In this document: positions 45,029 through 56,934 of the stretch, piece by piece
How the letters are laid out: each line of letters starts with the position of its first letter
Position numbering within the stretch: position 1 is the stretch's first letter
Source of the DNA: Hoeflea sp. IMCC20628
GTDB lineage: Bacteria > Pseudomonadota > Alphaproteobacteria > Rhizobiales > Rhizobiaceae
Length of the DNA stretch: 64,000 nucleotides
Assembly (NCBI RefSeq): GCF_001011155.1
Contig: NZ_CP011479.1
Span: 2,436,501 to 2,500,500, forward strand
Direction of reading: 5' to 3'
The notes under the pieces: model-generated
What the model saw: the letters and a program-made list of their open reading frames with translations, nothing else
The model's database searches: none
Told to the model about the DNA's origin: nothing
Made by a program: the position numbers and the translations under genes

Positions 45029-45553
45029 TCAAAGGCGATAGAGAATCTGGTCGTTCCAGAACCGGTCAAGCCGCTGCATCAGCCTGTTAAGTTCCTCGAA
45101 CTCGCTGGCACCAATGCCGCCAACCTTGGCGATCGAGTTGATGTGGCGGTCATAAAGACTTGCAACGATCTCGGCGATTTCGATGCCGTGCTCGGTCAGG
45201 CTGATCCGCACTGCGCGGCGGTCGACCCGTGAGCGCTGATGATTGATATAGCCCAGATCAACCAGTTTCTTGAGGTTGTAGGACACGTTCGAACCCAGAT
45301 AATAGCCACGGCTTCTCAATTCGCCGGCGGTCAGTTCCGAATTGCCAATATTGAACAGCAACAGGGCCTGGATTGCGTTGATATCGGTGCGGTTGGCGCG
45401 GTCGAACTCATCCTTGATGACGTCCAGCAGCCGGCGATGAAGCCGCTCGACCAGCTGGAGCGATTCCATGTAAAGGTCGCGCAGACCTTCCGACTCGTCA
45501 TTTGCTGCATCTGGCTTGGGCGCTGCGGCGAGCGCGGAATTGGTATATGACAT
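45029..45553 (-). CDS. ldtR: MarR-family regulator LdtR
   Basis: A 174-residue MarR protein. Winged helix: NAIQALLLFNIGNSELTAGELRSRGYYLGSNVSYNLKKLVDLGYINHQRSRVDRRAVRISLTEHG. The C-terminal LYDRHINSIAKVGGIGASEFEELNRLMQRLDRFWNDQI is the family's dimer helix set. The close match in domain pattern and its place next to an L,D-transpeptidase gene fit LdtR, which controls ldtP and wall stress in Liberibacter and S. meliloti. It is followed by a terminator. Confidence 0.86.
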   Translation of the reverse strand: MSYTNSALAAAPKPDAANDESEGLRDLYMESLQLVERLHRRLLDVIKDEFDRANRTDINAIQALLLFNIGNSELTAGELRSRGYYLGSNVSYNLKKLVDLGYINHQRSRVDRRAVRISLTEHGIEIAEIVASLYDRHINSIAKVGGIGASEFEELNRLMQRLDRFWNDQILYRL

Positions 45554-45678
45554 AAGGACTGCCTCACTGTTTGTTGTGGCGGTTATTAGTCCCGCCTTGA
45601 GACAGACCCTATCGAATACCCATAAAATTCTACTTAAACTGTAGGCTTAACAGCAGGTTACCTTTGGGCGACCGCAGA

Positions 45679-46125
45679 TTAGAGTGAATCAGTTCTTACC
45701 TGCTTTGCATCCTGGCGACGCTTCACGAACAGCGCGACACGAAATCCTATATAGACAGACGCCACCATCGCGTGGGCGATCATCAGCAGCGGGCGCTCGC
45801 CGAACCACAACGGCAACCCCTTGTGCATAGCCACTTCAGAACCTGCTGCTGCCACCCAGATCACCGGACCCCAGGGCACATGCATCCAAAGGCCAACAGC
45901 TGCCACAGGAAGTAGTACCGCCAGCGAGGCGGATGCCAGTTGCCAATAGGATGGGATCAAATCAAAACGGGACATGCCGCCATCCGAATAGCCAATCAGC
46001 CGACCCCAGTATTGCAATCCCGCGATGATACAGCTCACCGCCACAAGACGCATGAACAGCCGGAAACTGGCTTCAAGAGCGCCTGTGCCCAATTCCGGCG
46101 CGGTGCCAATCTGCAGTATCGCCAT
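45679..46125 (-). CDS. DUF6163 membrane protein
   Basis: A 148-residue protein with four hydrophobic segments (about 25-42, 62-80, 85-100, 112-130). The segment FRLFMRLVAVSCIIAGLQYWGRLIGYSDGG and the WHVPWGPVIWVAAAGSEVAMHKG-type stretch agree with the DUF6163 family, which lies beside ldtR and hemB in rhizobia. Function unknown. It is divergent from hemB. Confidence 0.75.
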   Translation of the reverse strand: MAILQIGTAPELGTGALEASFRLFMRLVAVSCIIAGLQYWGRLIGYSDGGMSRFDLIPSYWQLASASLAVLLPVAAVGLWMHVPWGPVIWVAAAGSEVAMHKGLPLWFGERPLLMIAHAMVASVYIGFRVALFVKRRQDAKQVRTDSL

Positions 46126-46356
46126 AAACGGCTTCTCCTGTTGAGGTGCATGCGTCGCGCATACGCGTCATTGAAGTGCAGTCATACTCATTCCGACGTT
46201 CGCGGCGCAAGCCTGAGCCAGTGACCCAGGCGCGGCAAGTGATCAAAGCCATGGCAATCTGCTCTGCTTCTTGACCGCCCTGCCCCGGTTGCGGTCTAAG
46301 CACAAACCAGATGAGCGCGGGCCACCGCGCAGCCGGGACAAGAAGGACGCAATGAC

Positions 46357-47412
<1,056 letters not shown>

Positions 47413-47481
47413 ACCGACAGGATTGCAGCGTCCGGTGATACCACCTGCTGTCAGCGAAAAGGCATAACCTCTCAGGCTTGC

Positions 47482-47630
47482 GTCATCCCGGCCTCCGAGC
47501 CGGGAACCAGCCACCACGCGTCGGCGTGGTGAGAGACTCCATTAGGCGATTCAACAGACGTGAGCCATAAAGAGTCTACAGGCTCGCAGACGCTCGCCTG
47601 CTAGATACCGGATCGGTGTCCGGCATGACG
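47482..47630. repeat. Intergenic repeat element with terminal inverted repeats
   Basis: About 149 bp between hemB and the RDD gene. It starts CGTCATCCCGG and ends CCGGCATGACG, 10 of 11 bases inverted-complementary. Internal dyads include CACCACGCGTCGGCGTGGTG near 47512-47531. No ORF is found in it. It resembles palindromic intergenic repeats of rhizobia, but a genome search is needed to show more copies. Confidence 0.6.
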
Positions 47631-47785
47631 GTGTGGGGAGATGCCTGCCTAAAGCGCCACTGAAATTGTATCATGAGCGTCGGCATGCGGCCAAACCGGC
47701 AGCAAACCCTTTAACTGCGGCGTCTGACTTCCTACATCTGGTTGAACGCGCGGCATTTGCCCGCATCCGACGACAGGAGAGACCC

Positions 47786-48256
47786 GTGAGCCAACCGTTC
47801 CCAGACAGCGCCCCAGAGCAGGCAACAGGCCGCTATGACGACATTGCGCTGTATGATGGTGTGCGCACCAAACGCATCATGGCTTTCTTCATTGATTACG
47901 CCATCGTGCTGGCGCTGTGCGTACCGATGGCAGTGCTGGTGTTCTTCATCGGCGTTTTCACGCTGGGTCTGGGGTTCTTTCTCTACCCGATCCTGTTCCT
48001 GCTGGTGGTCATTCCCTATGTCGGCATGACGATGGGTGGACCGAATCAGGCCACACCCGGCATGCGAATGATGGGCATTCGCGTCGTCAGGCTTGATGGC
48101 CGCCCGGTCGATTTCATGCTGGCAGTCGTCCACAGCATCTTGTTCTGGGCGCTCAACGCCGTTCTGACCCCGCTGATCCTGCTTGCCACCCTGGTGCTCG
48201 ATCGCAAGCAGACGGTGCACGACTGGTTGCTCGGGACCGTAGTGGTGCGAGGCTAA
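47786..48256 (+). CDS. RDD-family membrane protein
   Basis: A 156-residue protein from a GTG at 47786 after AGGAGAGA. It has the RDD layout: RTKRIMAFFIDYAIVLALCV (Arg and Asp of helix 1), a second hydrophobic pair with GPNQATPGMRMMGIRVVRLDG between helices, and a last helix ending VLDRKQTVHDWLLGTVVV, with the second Asp in VLDRK and HDW. Function is unknown. The frame extends upstream to 47633 through the repeat, which is not credible. Confidence 0.85.
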   Translation: MSQPFPDSAPEQATGRYDDIALYDGVRTKRIMAFFIDYAIVLALCVPMAVLVFFIGVFTLGLGFFLYPILFLLVVIPYVGMTMGGPNQATPGMRMMGIRVVRLDGRPVDFMLAVVHSILFWALNAVLTPLILLATLVLDRKQTVHDWLLGTVVVRG

Positions 48257-48562
48257 TTTTCGCCACCGCCCGAACCTTCGGGCCCTAATACCGCCTTTCG
48301 TCGTCATCTCGTCCGCGAGCCGACTGACTTCAGCTGTGGCGACGGCGGGGTGAGCCAGCATCCGATAAGATCGGCTGCTCTACCTCTCCGCCCGCGCCTC
48401 GCATCCCCTCCCCAGCTATCGCAAATCCGTTCCCCGATGCCATCCTCCCCTGCACCGGGCGTTTCGCCGCATCAGTTGAGCCGGAAATTTTTGCCCTATG
48501 CGGGGGAACCGGCATCGCGGTAAAGTGGCTGCAAGTCCGCAGCAACAGGTCACCACGCATTC
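48257..48562. other. Spacer between RDD and SLC13 genes
   Basis: A hairpin GCCCGAA-CC-TTCGGGC at 48268-48283 follows the RDD stop by about 12 bases but lacks a T-run; it may be a weak terminator. The rest has no gene, repeat or riboswitch that I can support. Confidence 0.35.
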
Positions 48563-50383
48563 ATGCCCGATTTTCATCTCATTGCGACCTTTGTCATCAT
48601 CGCGGCAACCATTATCGCCTATGCATCGGAACGCTGGGCCATGGAGGTGGTGTCGCTGGTGTCGCTGGCCGCGGTCCTGATCCTCTTCGGCATCGTGCCC
48701 TATTCCGGCATCGATGGCGCCGTGCTGCAGCCCGAGCGACTGCTGGCGGGATTTTCCAATCCTGCGCTGGCCACTGTCATCGCGCTGCTGATTGTCGGTC
48801 AGGGCCTGTTTGCCACCGACGCCATGGAGGTGCCTGCGCGCAAACTCGGTCGCATGGGCGGTTCAAGCACATTCCGGCCGATCCTGTTCATTCTGGTCGG
48901 TGCTGCGGTGATCTCCGCATTCCTGAACAACACACCGGTGGTGGTGATCTTCATCCCGATCCTGGTGGTGATTGCGGCGCAGCGCTCGATCTCGCCAAGC
49001 CGGGTGTTCATTCCTTTGTCCTTCATCACCATTCTGGGCGGCATGACCACGCTGATCGGCTCGTCGACCAATTTGCTGGTGGCCGGCGTGGTGCGCGATT
49101 ATGGCTATGAGATCGGTTTTTTCGACATCACCGGCATGGGCGTGATTCTGGCGCTGGTCGGCGGCGCCTATGTGCTGGGCGTGCTGCCGCGATTGCTGCC
49201 CGAACGCGATGCGGAGCTCTCGGTGGGCGCCAAATCCGGTGCGCAGTTCATTGGCGAGATCACGTTGTCGCGCGACCACCCCTTTGTCGGGATATCGGCC
49301 AAGGCCGGCATGTTTCCGGGCCTTGGCGATCTGACCTTGCGGATGTTGCAGCGCCGCGACGTCCCGGTGTTGCCGCCATTCGAGGACATGACCCTGTCGT
49401 TCGGCGATACGCTGGTGGTGACCGGGACCCGCAAGGCTTTTTCCAAGGTGCTGTCACGAGGCCGCGCCGGACTAGAAGCCGATGACGGACCATCCGACGA
49501 GGTATCGCAGGATACGCCACCAGGACCGGATTACCATCTGGCCGAAGCGGTCATTGCACCGGGATCGCGCTATGCCGGACGCACCATCCAGTTGTCCGGA
49601 CTGAGGCCTCGTTTCGGCATTTCGGTGCTGGGCGTTCAGCGCAAGAGCCGCATGGCACGCTCGGCGCTCTCCGACATCCGGATGGAACCGGGTGACACGT
49701 TGTTGATCGGCGGACCAGTGGAGGCAATCCAGTTGCTCAGGGGCAATCACGATCTGCTGCTGCTTGAGCATTCGGCCCAGGCCGTGCCGCAATCGCGCAA
49801 GGCCCGCATTGCAGTGTCGATATTCGCGGCCATCGTGCTGGTTTCGGCGTTTTCCCTGGTTCCGATTGTGGTGGCGGCAATCTGCGGCGCGGTGCTGATG
49901 CTGCTCACCGGCTGTCTGTCGTTCCTGCAGGCGGCGCGCGCCTTCGACCGGCAAATCTTTCTGCTGGTCGGGTCATCGGTGGCGATGGCCACAGCACTTG
50001 AAGCAACCGGCGGCGCGGCGCTGATCGCGTCAAGCTCGCTGGCGTTGCTGGATGGCGCCCCGCCCGGCGTGATTCTGTCCGGCCTGTTCCTGGTGATGGC
50101 GGCTCTGACCAACGTGCTGTCCAACAATGCCACCGCAGTGCTGTTCACGCCGATCGCGCTTGGAATCGCCAAGGGCATGGGCGTGTCGCCCGAACCGTTT
50201 ATCGCTGCAGTCATTTTCGCGTCCAATGCATCCTTCGCCACACCGATCGGCTACCAGACGAATTTGCTGGTGATGGGTCCCGGCCACTACCGGTTCAGCG
50301 ATTTTTTGCGCGCCGGCACCCCGCTTGTGATCATCATCTGGTTGACCTTTTCGTTACTTGCTCCATGGTATTACGGACTTTGA
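48563..50383 (+). CDS. SLC13-family permease with TrkA-C (RCK_C) domains
   Basis: A 606-residue transporter. Helices at both ends flank two cytosolic RCK_C domains (about 205-290 and 300-385), shown by [16 protein letters not shown] and [19 protein letters not shown]. The N-terminal half has [15 protein letters not shown] and [17 protein letters not shown] and the C-terminal half [15 protein letters not shown] and [14 protein letters not shown], the paired SNT motifs of the ion-transporter fold. The substrate may be an anion such as sulphate or a dicarboxylate. Confidence 0.88.
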   Translation: MPDFHLIATFVIIAATIIAYASERWAMEVVSLVSLAAVLILFGIVPYSGIDGAVLQPERLLAGFSNPALATVIALLIVGQGLFATDAMEVPARKLGRMGGSSTFRPILFILVGAAVISAFLNNTPVVVIFIPILVVIAAQRSISPSRVFIPLSFITILGGMTTLIGSSTNLLVAGVVRDYGYEIGFFDITGMGVILALVGGAYVLGVLPRLLPERDAELSVGAKSGAQFIGEITLSRDHPFVGISAKAGMFPGLGDLTLRMLQRRDVPVLPPFEDMTLSFGDTLVVTGTRKAFSKVLSRGRAGLEADDGPSDEVSQDTPPGPDYHLAEAVIAPGSRYAGRTIQLSGLRPRFGISVLGVQRKSRMARSALSDIRMEPGDTLLIGGPVEAIQLLRGNHDLLLLEHSAQAVPQSRKARIAVSIFAAIVLVSAFSLVPIVVAAICGAVLMLLTGCLSFLQAARAFDRQIFLLVGSSVAMATALEATGGAALIASSSLALLDGAPPGVILSGLFLVMAALTNVLSNNATAVLFTPIALGIAKGMGVSPEPFIAAVIFASNASFATPIGYQTNLLVMGPGHYRFSDFLRAGTPLVIIIWLTFSLLAPWYYGL

Positions 50384-50405
50384 ACCGTTTCGACACCAAG
50401 GCATG

Positions 50406-51152
50406 ATGAACCAGAACGTCAACTCACCGCAGTTCTTTCTCACTGCACCCTCGCCCTGTCCCTACCTGGAAGGCGAGAGCGAGAGGAAGGTGTTTACGCA
50501 TCTGGTTGGAGCCAAAGCGCCGGCGCTCAATGATCTTTTGACCCAGGGCGGGTTCCGGCGCTCGCAGAACATCGCCTATCGCCCGGCCTGCGAAGCTTGC
50601 CGCGCCTGCGTCTCGGTGCGTATTCTGGCCTCCGAATTCCAGCCGACCCGGTCGATGCGCCGCAACCTAGCCGCCAATGCCGATCTGGTCGCCACCGAGT
50701 ATCATGCCGAACCATCAAGCGAGCAATACAAGCTTTTCCGCCGCTATCTCGACGACCGTCACCAGCACGGCGGCATGGCCGACATGAGCATTGGCGACTA
50801 CGCCATGATGGTGGAAGATTCGCATGTCGATACCAAAATCATCGAATATCGCATCAAGACCGAGGGCGATGGGCTGCTGGAAGTTCCGGCCGGAGAACTG
50901 ATCGGCGTGGCCTTGACCGACTATATGGGCGACGGGCTGTCGATGGTCTATTCGTTCTACAAGCCCGAAGAAACAGCGCGCTCACTGGGTACCTACATGA
51001 TCCTCGATCATATTGCCCGCACGCAGGCGCTGGGGCTGCCTCATGTCTATCTTGGCTATTGGGTCAACGGATCGCGCAAGATGGAATACAAGACCCGGTT
51101 TCAGCCCCAGGAACACCTGATGGCCCAGGGCTGGCAGCGCTACGCACCATAG
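50406..51152 (+). CDS. bpt: Aspartate/glutamate leucyltransferase
   Basis: A 248-residue Bpt/ATE protein with [18 protein letters not shown], the cysteine motif [13 protein letters not shown] and [12 protein letters not shown], plus the C-terminal [39 protein letters not shown]. It adds Leu to N-terminal Asp or Glu so ClpS/ClpAP can degrade the protein. Start is 50406 or 50403. It begins about 20 bases after the permease stop. Confidence 0.93.
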   Translation: MNQNVNSPQFFLTAPSPCPYLEGESERKVFTHLVGAKAPALNDLLTQGGFRRSQNIAYRPACEACRACVSVRILASEFQPTRSMRRNLAANADLVATEYHAEPSSEQYKLFRRYLDDRHQHGGMADMSIGDYAMMVEDSHVDTKIIEYRIKTEGDGLLEVPAGELIGVALTDYMGDGLSMVYSFYKPEETARSLGTYMILDHIARTQALGLPHVYLGYWVNGSRKMEYKTRFQPQEHLMAQGWQRYAP

Positions 51153-51288
51153 CCGGGCGCCCTTCGCTCACACTGACACGCAGGCAAACATCACCCGATG
51201 ACTTGGAGCTTGACGGCAGCGGGCAATCCCTGCTCCACCGGACATCAGGCAACACTCCAAATTGCAAACCACCAAGGCCAGCCCCGTC

Positions 51289-52200
51289 ATGCAAGATCCC
51301 CTCACCGCTGCGGCCAGCCATCGCAAGGGCCTTCTGATCACCGCCTTTGGCGGCTTGATGCTGACCATAGACATTCCACTGCTTCGCCTTTCACAAAGCG
51401 ATGCGTGGTCGGCACTGGCAGTCCGCAGCTTGCTGACCTTTTTCGCAGCGGTGGTTGCCTGGAGTGTGCTCCGGCTTGTGTTCAAAAAACATGTGCCGAT
51501 CATTCCGGGCAAGGCCGGGATTTTGGTGGTGTCACTGTACGGGTTTGCATCAATCACCTTCATGCTGGCGGTGTTCAACACCACCACCGCCAATCTGGTG
51601 TTCATCCTGGCGTTCAACCCGATGTTTTCGGCGCTGCTGGCATGGTGGCTGATTGGCGAACGACCGAAGCCCCAGACCTTCCTCGCCATGCTTGTCATGA
51701 TCGTCGGCGTCCTGCTGATTGTCTTTGACGGCCTGAAGGCGGGAAACATTACCGGCGATCTGCTGGCGCTTGCCTCCAGCTTCATTCTTGCCGGCGCCAT
51801 CACCGCCAGCCGGAAGGCGCGCACCGACATGGGGTTCGCGCCGCTGTTTGCAGCCGTGGTGCCGGCGATGATCGGGTTGACCATGGTGGGCGGTCCGGCC
51901 GGGCTGGTTGTCGACGAACCGGTCTGGCTGGTGCTCAACGGCTTGATCATCATCCCGATCGCGTTCTGGTGCCTGGCCACCGGTCCGCAGTTCATCTCCG
52001 GCCCCGAAGTGGCGATGTTCTATCTGCTCGAGACCATTCTCACCCCGATCTGGATCTGGATGATCTTCGCCGAAGCGCCAACACCCACCGGCCTGATTGG
52101 CGGTGCCATCATCGTGACCGCACTGGTGACGCATTCCGTGTGGCAATTGCTGCACCACCGGCGCAGGGCGCGGAGCCTGATGCCGCGGCATCCGGTGTAA
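51289..52200 (+). CDS. EamA/DMT-family transporter
   Basis: A 303-residue protein with ten hydrophobic segments in two repeats of the EamA type (NTTTANLVFILAFNPMFSALLAWWLIGERP and SGPEVAMFYLLETILTPIWIWMIFAEAPTPTGLIGGAII). These are inner-membrane exporters of metabolites or amino acids; the substrate is not known. ATG at 51289 is used; an upstream TTG at 51262 is possible. Confidence 0.88.
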   Translation: MQDPLTAAASHRKGLLITAFGGLMLTIDIPLLRLSQSDAWSALAVRSLLTFFAAVVAWSVLRLVFKKHVPIIPGKAGILVVSLYGFASITFMLAVFNTTTANLVFILAFNPMFSALLAWWLIGERPKPQTFLAMLVMIVGVLLIVFDGLKAGNITGDLLALASSFILAGAITASRKARTDMGFAPLFAAVVPAMIGLTMVGGPAGLVVDEPVWLVLNGLIIIPIAFWCLATGPQFISGPEVAMFYLLETILTPIWIWMIFAEAPTPTGLIGGAIIVTALVTHSVWQLLHHRRRARSLMPRHPV

Positions 52201-52301
52201 AACACCTTCTTGCGGCGCGGGTTCTCCTCTTTGCCGCAGAAACGTCGCAAGGCCATGCTTGAACATGCCGGTCCGAAAACACCGGAGGCACACTTTCCCG
52301 C

Positions 52302-53027
52302 ATGAAGAAACTCATCCTGTTTGTGGTGTTGTGCTTTGTCGTCCCGGCACTGGCATCGCTTGGCGTGCGCGCAGCCGGTTCGCAACCCGGCTCCTGGCGC
52401 AGCGCCGACTGGTCGTCAGCGGGCTTGTTTCCTGATGCAGATATCGATAAGCCAGCCGCGCTCTATGTGATGGCCGCCAGAACCGGTGGACTGAAGGGCG
52501 CGCTTGCGGTGCACAGCTGGATAGTCACCAAGGCTGAAAACGAGCGCTACACCCGCTACGACAAAGTCGGCTGGGGCAGCCCGATCCGCACCAATGCCTA
52601 TCCTGCCGATGGCCGCTGGTATTCCAACGTTCCTGAAATCCTGATTGAGCTTCACGGCGAAGATGCGACGCGTCTGATCCCGAAGATCGAGGCAGCGGTG
52701 AAGGCCTACCCGTTTGCCGAGCGTGGTGATTACACCATATGGCCGGGCCCGAATTCCAATTCCTTCGTCTCCCATGTGCTCAGAAATGTACCCGAACTGG
52801 GCATAACACTGCCGCCCGAGGCGGTGGGCCGCGATTTCCGCCCCTTTGGCGATTTCGTCACGCTGTCACCTGACTGGCACAATCTCGAACTCTCGCTCGG
52901 CGGCTATGCCGGACTTGCGGTCGGAACTCTCTACGGCGTCGAACTGCGGCTCGGCGGACTGGTGTTCGGTTTCGACATCGCAAAACCGGGCATCAAGCTG
53001 CCGGGGTTTGGACGGATCGGTGTATGA
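52302..53027 (+). CDS. DUF3750 exported protein
   Basis: A 241-residue protein with a signal peptide or N-terminal anchor (KKLILFVVLCFVVPALASLG). Core pattern: ALAVHSWIVTKAENERYTRYDKVGWGSP, YPADGRWYSNVPEILIELHG, and YTIWPGPNSNSFVSHVLRNVPEL, which match DUF3750 and look like a NlpC-type fold with a conserved His and Asn-Ser-Asn-Ser. Function is unknown. It converges with parC, 27 bases apart. Confidence 0.8.
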   Translation: MKKLILFVVLCFVVPALASLGVRAAGSQPGSWRSADWSSAGLFPDADIDKPAALYVMAARTGGLKGALAVHSWIVTKAENERYTRYDKVGWGSPIRTNAYPADGRWYSNVPEILIELHGEDATRLIPKIEAAVKAYPFAERGDYTIWPGPNSNSFVSHVLRNVPELGITLPPEAVGRDFRPFGDFVTLSPDWHNLELSLGGYAGLAVGTLYGVELRLGGLVFGFDIAKPGIKLPGFGRIGV

Positions 53028-53053
53028 GGCGGGAAGCGATCCGCCTTGCCTGA

Positions 53054-55300
53054 TCAGCTGAACTTGCCGGACCTCGGGAAGCCCTTTGGCACCAGGCGGC
53101 CGGCCTGGGCCCGGTCGGCGATCCATTCGGTCAACTCGTCCTTCTTGCGATTGTGCATGCGGCCGGCGCTGTCTTCCCAGGTCAGCCCCTCCTCCATCGC
53201 AAAGCAGCGGATGTCGGCGGCACCACCATCCTTGTAGCGCTGCAGCCGGACGCCCTTGCCGCGGCTCATTTCCGGCAGTTGCGTCAAAGGGAAGATCAGC
53301 ATCTTGCGATTTTCGCCGATGATGGCGACATGATCGCCGGTCACAGGAACGCACAGCCGGGCTTCGACCGGAAGACTGACATTCATGATCTGCTTGCCCT
53401 TGCGGGTGTTGGCCACCATGTCGCTTTCCGCCACGATGAAACCATTGCCGACGGTCGAGGCAATCAGCAGCTTGCGCGCCGGGTCATGAACGAAAGCGGT
53501 CAGCACCGCCTGATCATTGTCCATATCGACAATGATCCTGAGCGGTTCGCCATGGCCGCGACCGCCGGGCAGCTTGTCGGCGCCAAGCGTATAGGCCTTG
53601 CCGCCAGTGGTGACGATGACGACCTTGTCGGTGGTGTTGGCGTGGAAGGCGAGCTTGAGCTGATCGCCGTCCTTGAACTGCAGCCCGGCATAATCGGCCA
53701 TGTGGCCTTTCATGCCGCGGATCCAGCCCTTTTCCGAAATCACCACGGTGATCGGTTCTTTCTCGATCATCGACTGCTCGATTGCCGCAAGATCAGCGAC
53801 CGGTGCAGCGGCAAACTTGGTGCGGCGGGCACCCAGTGCAGTTTCCTTGGAGAAGGTCTCGCGAACCTTGCCGACTTCCCATGCCACCGTCTGCCATTGC
53901 TTGGAATCGGAGGCCAGCAATGCCTCGATTTCAGCTTTCTCACCGGTCAAGCCATCGAATTCCTTGCGGATTTCCATTTCCTCGAGCTTGCGCAACGAAC
54001 GCAGCCGCATGTTGAGGATCGCCTCGGCCTGAATATCGTTGAGCTCGAAGGTCTTCATCAATTCGAGCTTCGGCTCATCTTCCTCGCGGATGATGCGGAT
54101 CACCTCATCAAGGTTGAGATAGGCAATCAGGTAGCCTGCGAGCAGTTCCAGCCGGCGCTCGATCGCCGCCAGCCGGTGCCGCGACCGGCGTTGCAGCACA
54201 TCGCGGCGGTGCGCCAGCCATTCGGTCAGCACCTCGGCCAGGTTCATCACCTTGGGCACCTTGCCCATCGACAGGACATTGAGGTTGAGCGGAATGCGGT
54301 TTTCCAGGTCCGAAAGCCGGAACAGCGATTCCATCAGCAAGGTGGGATCAACTGCGCGGCTTTTGGGAACCAGCACCAGACGCACGTCTTCTGCAGATTC
54401 ATCGCGGACATCATCCAGCAAAGGCAGCCTGCGAGCGATCAGCAGTTCGGCGATTTTTTCGATCAACCGGGACTTCTGCACCTGATAGGGCATCTCGGTG
54501 ATGACGATCTGGTAGCCGCCACGACCGGTGTCCTCGGTCTCCCACTTGGCGCGAACCCGGAAGCCGCCACGCCCGGTCCTGTAGGATTCCAGAATGGACT
54601 CACGACTGTCGATAACGACGCCGCCAGTGGGAAAATCCGGTCCTTCGACATATTGCAGAAGGTCTTCCACAGTGGCTTCCGGCTTGCGGATCAACGCCAG
54701 TGCTGCGTCGCAGAGTTCGGCTGCGTTGTGCGGCGGGATCGAGGTTGCCATGCCGACGGCAATGCCGGTCGAGCCATTGGCGAGCAGGTTTGGAAACGCG
54801 CCCGGCAGCACAACCGGCTCGCTGTTTTCCTCATCATAGGTGGTGCGGAAATCCACCGCGTCTTCGTTGATGCCCTCTATCAGCAATTCAGCGACGGCAG
54901 TCATCTTCGATTCGGTGTAGCGCATCGCAGCGGCGCTATCGCCGTCGATATTGCCGAAATTGCCCTGACCATTGGCCAGCGGATAGCGGACGGAAAAATC
55001 CTGCGCCAGCCGCACCAGCGCGTCATAGATCGACTGGTCGCCATGGGGATGGAAGTTACCCATCACCTCGCCGACGATCTTGGCGCATTTCTTGAATGAC
55101 CCGGCTGACTTCAGACCCATCTCGCTCATCGCGTAGACGATGCGGCGATGCACCGGCTTCATGCCGTCACGCACATCGGGCAGCGCCCGGTGCATGATGG
55201 TCGACAAAGCATAGGCCAGATAGCGCTCTTCGAGCGCCTTCTTCAGGTCAACGGCTTGAATGTGGTCTCCACCACCGGGCGGAAGCAGGCTTTTTCCCAT
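53054..55300 (-). CDS. parC: DNA topoisomerase IV subunit A
   Basis: A 748-residue type IIA topoisomerase. The winged-helix segment [20 protein letters not shown] is the quinolone-target region and the catalytic Tyr is in [10 protein letters not shown]. The C-terminal beta-pinwheel repeats include [15 protein letters not shown] and [13 protein letters not shown]. It decatenates chromosomes with ParE. GyrA would be longer and carry the GyrA-box, which I do not see here. Start chosen at ATG 55300. Confidence 0.93.
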   Translation of the reverse strand: MGKSLLPPGGGDHIQAVDLKKALEERYLAYALSTIMHRALPDVRDGMKPVHRRIVYAMSEMGLKSAGSFKKCAKIVGEVMGNFHPHGDQSIYDALVRLAQDFSVRYPLANGQGNFGNIDGDSAAAMRYTESKMTAVAELLIEGINEDAVDFRTTYDEENSEPVVLPGAFPNLLANGSTGIAVGMATSIPPHNAAELCDAALALIRKPEATVEDLLQYVEGPDFPTGGVVIDSRESILESYRTGRGGFRVRAKWETEDTGRGGYQIVITEMPYQVQKSRLIEKIAELLIARRLPLLDDVRDESAEDVRLVLVPKSRAVDPTLLMESLFRLSDLENRIPLNLNVLSMGKVPKVMNLAEVLTEWLAHRRDVLQRRSRHRLAAIERRLELLAGYLIAYLNLDEVIRIIREEDEPKLELMKTFELNDIQAEAILNMRLRSLRKLEEMEIRKEFDGLTGEKAEIEALLASDSKQWQTVAWEVGKVRETFSKETALGARRTKFAAAPVADLAAIEQSMIEKEPITVVISEKGWIRGMKGHMADYAGLQFKDGDQLKLAFHANTTDKVVIVTTGGKAYTLGADKLPGGRGHGEPLRIIVDMDNDQAVLTAFVHDPARKLLIASTVGNGFIVAESDMVANTRKGKQIMNVSLPVEARLCVPVTGDHVAIIGENRKMLIFPLTQLPEMSRGKGVRLQRYKDGGAADIRCFAMEEGLTWEDSAGRMHNRKKDELTEWIADRAQAGRLVPKGFPRSGKFS

Positions 55301-55522
55301 GGGCACGGGTTAACGGAAGCGCTGATTCGGGGCAAGAGGCGGCAGCGTCAAGCCCTGCCGTGCAGCCGCGTTCCCACACATTAATGCCATCCACGCCATT
55401 TTTCCGCCGTTTATAGAGGGATCATGGCTGGACGGTGTGGCGTGACCGATCTAACTTTTAACGCGAATTCGTGAATACCGCCCGGCAAGCCGGACCCGCT
55501 CGGCCCTTAAAAGGACAGTCAA

Positions 55523-56740
55523 ATGAATTTCCATCCCCGCTTCATGCAAAAGCTTTTTGTTTCCTCAGTGCTGGGGTTCGCCCTGGCAAGTCCGGCGTTG
55601 GCGCTCGACGCAGATGATTTTGCCACCAAGGTCGCAGCCGTGGCCAGTCAGGGCGGCGTCAAGATGAGCTTTGCATCGGTGGAGCCCGATGGCGACACGA
55701 TCGTGTTGAAATCTGCGCGTTTTGAGGCGCCGGGCGAACCGCCGGTCGACATCGGCAACATCACCTTCAATGGGGTCGAGGATGAAAATGACGGCAGCTA
55801 TTATGTCGATCAGATGCAGTTTGATGACGTCAACATCACCAAGGACGGCGTCAGCGTCTCGGTTGTCGACATCGAGATGTCGGGACTGACGGTTCCGGCT
55901 GATCCGGTTTATGACACGATCGACAACATCATGTTCTACGAGGGATTTTCGACAGGCAAGATCAGAGTTCAAAAAGACCGCAAAGAGGTTTTTTCAATGG
56001 CTGGACTGAACCTGGAGGTTGATCGCGCCGATGATGATTCCAGCGTCAGCATGGTGATGGATGGTTCGGACATGGCAATTGATCTGAGCCAGATTGATGA
56101 CGCCAAAGCCAAGGAAGCCCTGTCGGAGCTTGGCTATACAAAATTAACCGGCGATCTCAAGCTTGACGGCGTCTGGGAGGTAGAGCCCGGCACTTTCAGC
56201 CTTCGCGAGTATTCTCTCAGCCTTGACGACATCGGCCAGCTTGCGATGTCGCTGGAAATCTCCGGTTACACACTGGAATTCATCAAGGCAATGCAGCAGG
56301 CGCAGGCGGCAGCTGCCGCCAATCCCGACCCCGAAGCAGCGCAACAAGCCATGGGATTTGCCATGCTGGGCATGCTGCAGCAACTCAGCTTCAAATCCGC
56401 CGCCATCCGCTTTGATGATGCATCGGTGACTGAAAAGGCCCTTACATTCGCTGGCAAGAAACAGGGCATGAGCGGCGATCAGATGCGGATGGCGATCAAG
56501 GGCATGATGCCATTGATGCTGGGGCAACTGGGGCTTCCGGCGTTGCAGCAGCAGATCTTAGCCGCCACCAACATCTATCTCGACAATCCCGGCAACATCA
56601 CCATCTCTGCCAAGCCAGCCAATCCGGTTGCGGTGCCGGTGATCATGGGCGCTGGCATGGGTGATCCCAAAACACTGGTGGATCTGCTCAATGTGCAGGT
56701 CACCGCCAACGACCCGGTCGTTCTCTGCTGCAAGGAATAA
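55523..56740 (+). CDS. Periplasmic protein of unknown function, beta-rich
   Basis: A 405-residue protein with a Sec signal (KLFVSSVLGFALASPALAL, cleavage near 27). The mature part is strongly acidic, with alternating strand-like segments (KSARFEAPGEPPVDIGNITFNGV, VSVVDIEMSGLTVP) and a helix-rich Ala/Gln/Met stretch at 255-345. It ends in VLCCKE, a Cys-Cys pair. Conserved in rhizobia as far as I know, but no domain is recognised. It may be an envelope sheet-type lipid or protein carrier; this is speculation. Confidence 0.65.
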   Translation: MNFHPRFMQKLFVSSVLGFALASPALALDADDFATKVAAVASQGGVKMSFASVEPDGDTIVLKSARFEAPGEPPVDIGNITFNGVEDENDGSYYVDQMQFDDVNITKDGVSVSVVDIEMSGLTVPADPVYDTIDNIMFYEGFSTGKIRVQKDRKEVFSMAGLNLEVDRADDDSSVSMVMDGSDMAIDLSQIDDAKAKEALSELGYTKLTGDLKLDGVWEVEPGTFSLREYSLSLDDIGQLAMSLEISGYTLEFIKAMQQAQAAAAANPDPEAAQQAMGFAMLGMLQQLSFKSAAIRFDDASVTEKALTFAGKKQGMSGDQMRMAIKGMMPLMLGQLGLPALQQQILAATNIYLDNPGNITISAKPANPVAVPVIMGAGMGDPKTLVDLLNVQVTANDPVVLCCKE

Positions 56741-56934
56741 GCAAGGCTGATCGCCGCGGTCCCGGTCTTTGATCCGGGCTGCGGCGCTTCGCCGCCGCCT
56801 CAAAACGATGTATTGCGGCGCCGCCGATGTTGCTTGTTGGTCGTTGCAAGCGCAGGATGAACCCAGACAATGAGTGATTTGGCGCCCACTTCCCGCGCCA
56901 ATCGCCGCCCTCGTACACGCATCGGATTGCCCGC

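Noticed and set aside
48480-48562. Possible cobalamin riboswitch before the SLC13 gene
   Set aside because: The stretch with GGCTGCAAGTCCGCAGCAACAGGTCACC recalls fragments of B12-box sequence, but the conserved GCCACTG core and flanking helices are not present.
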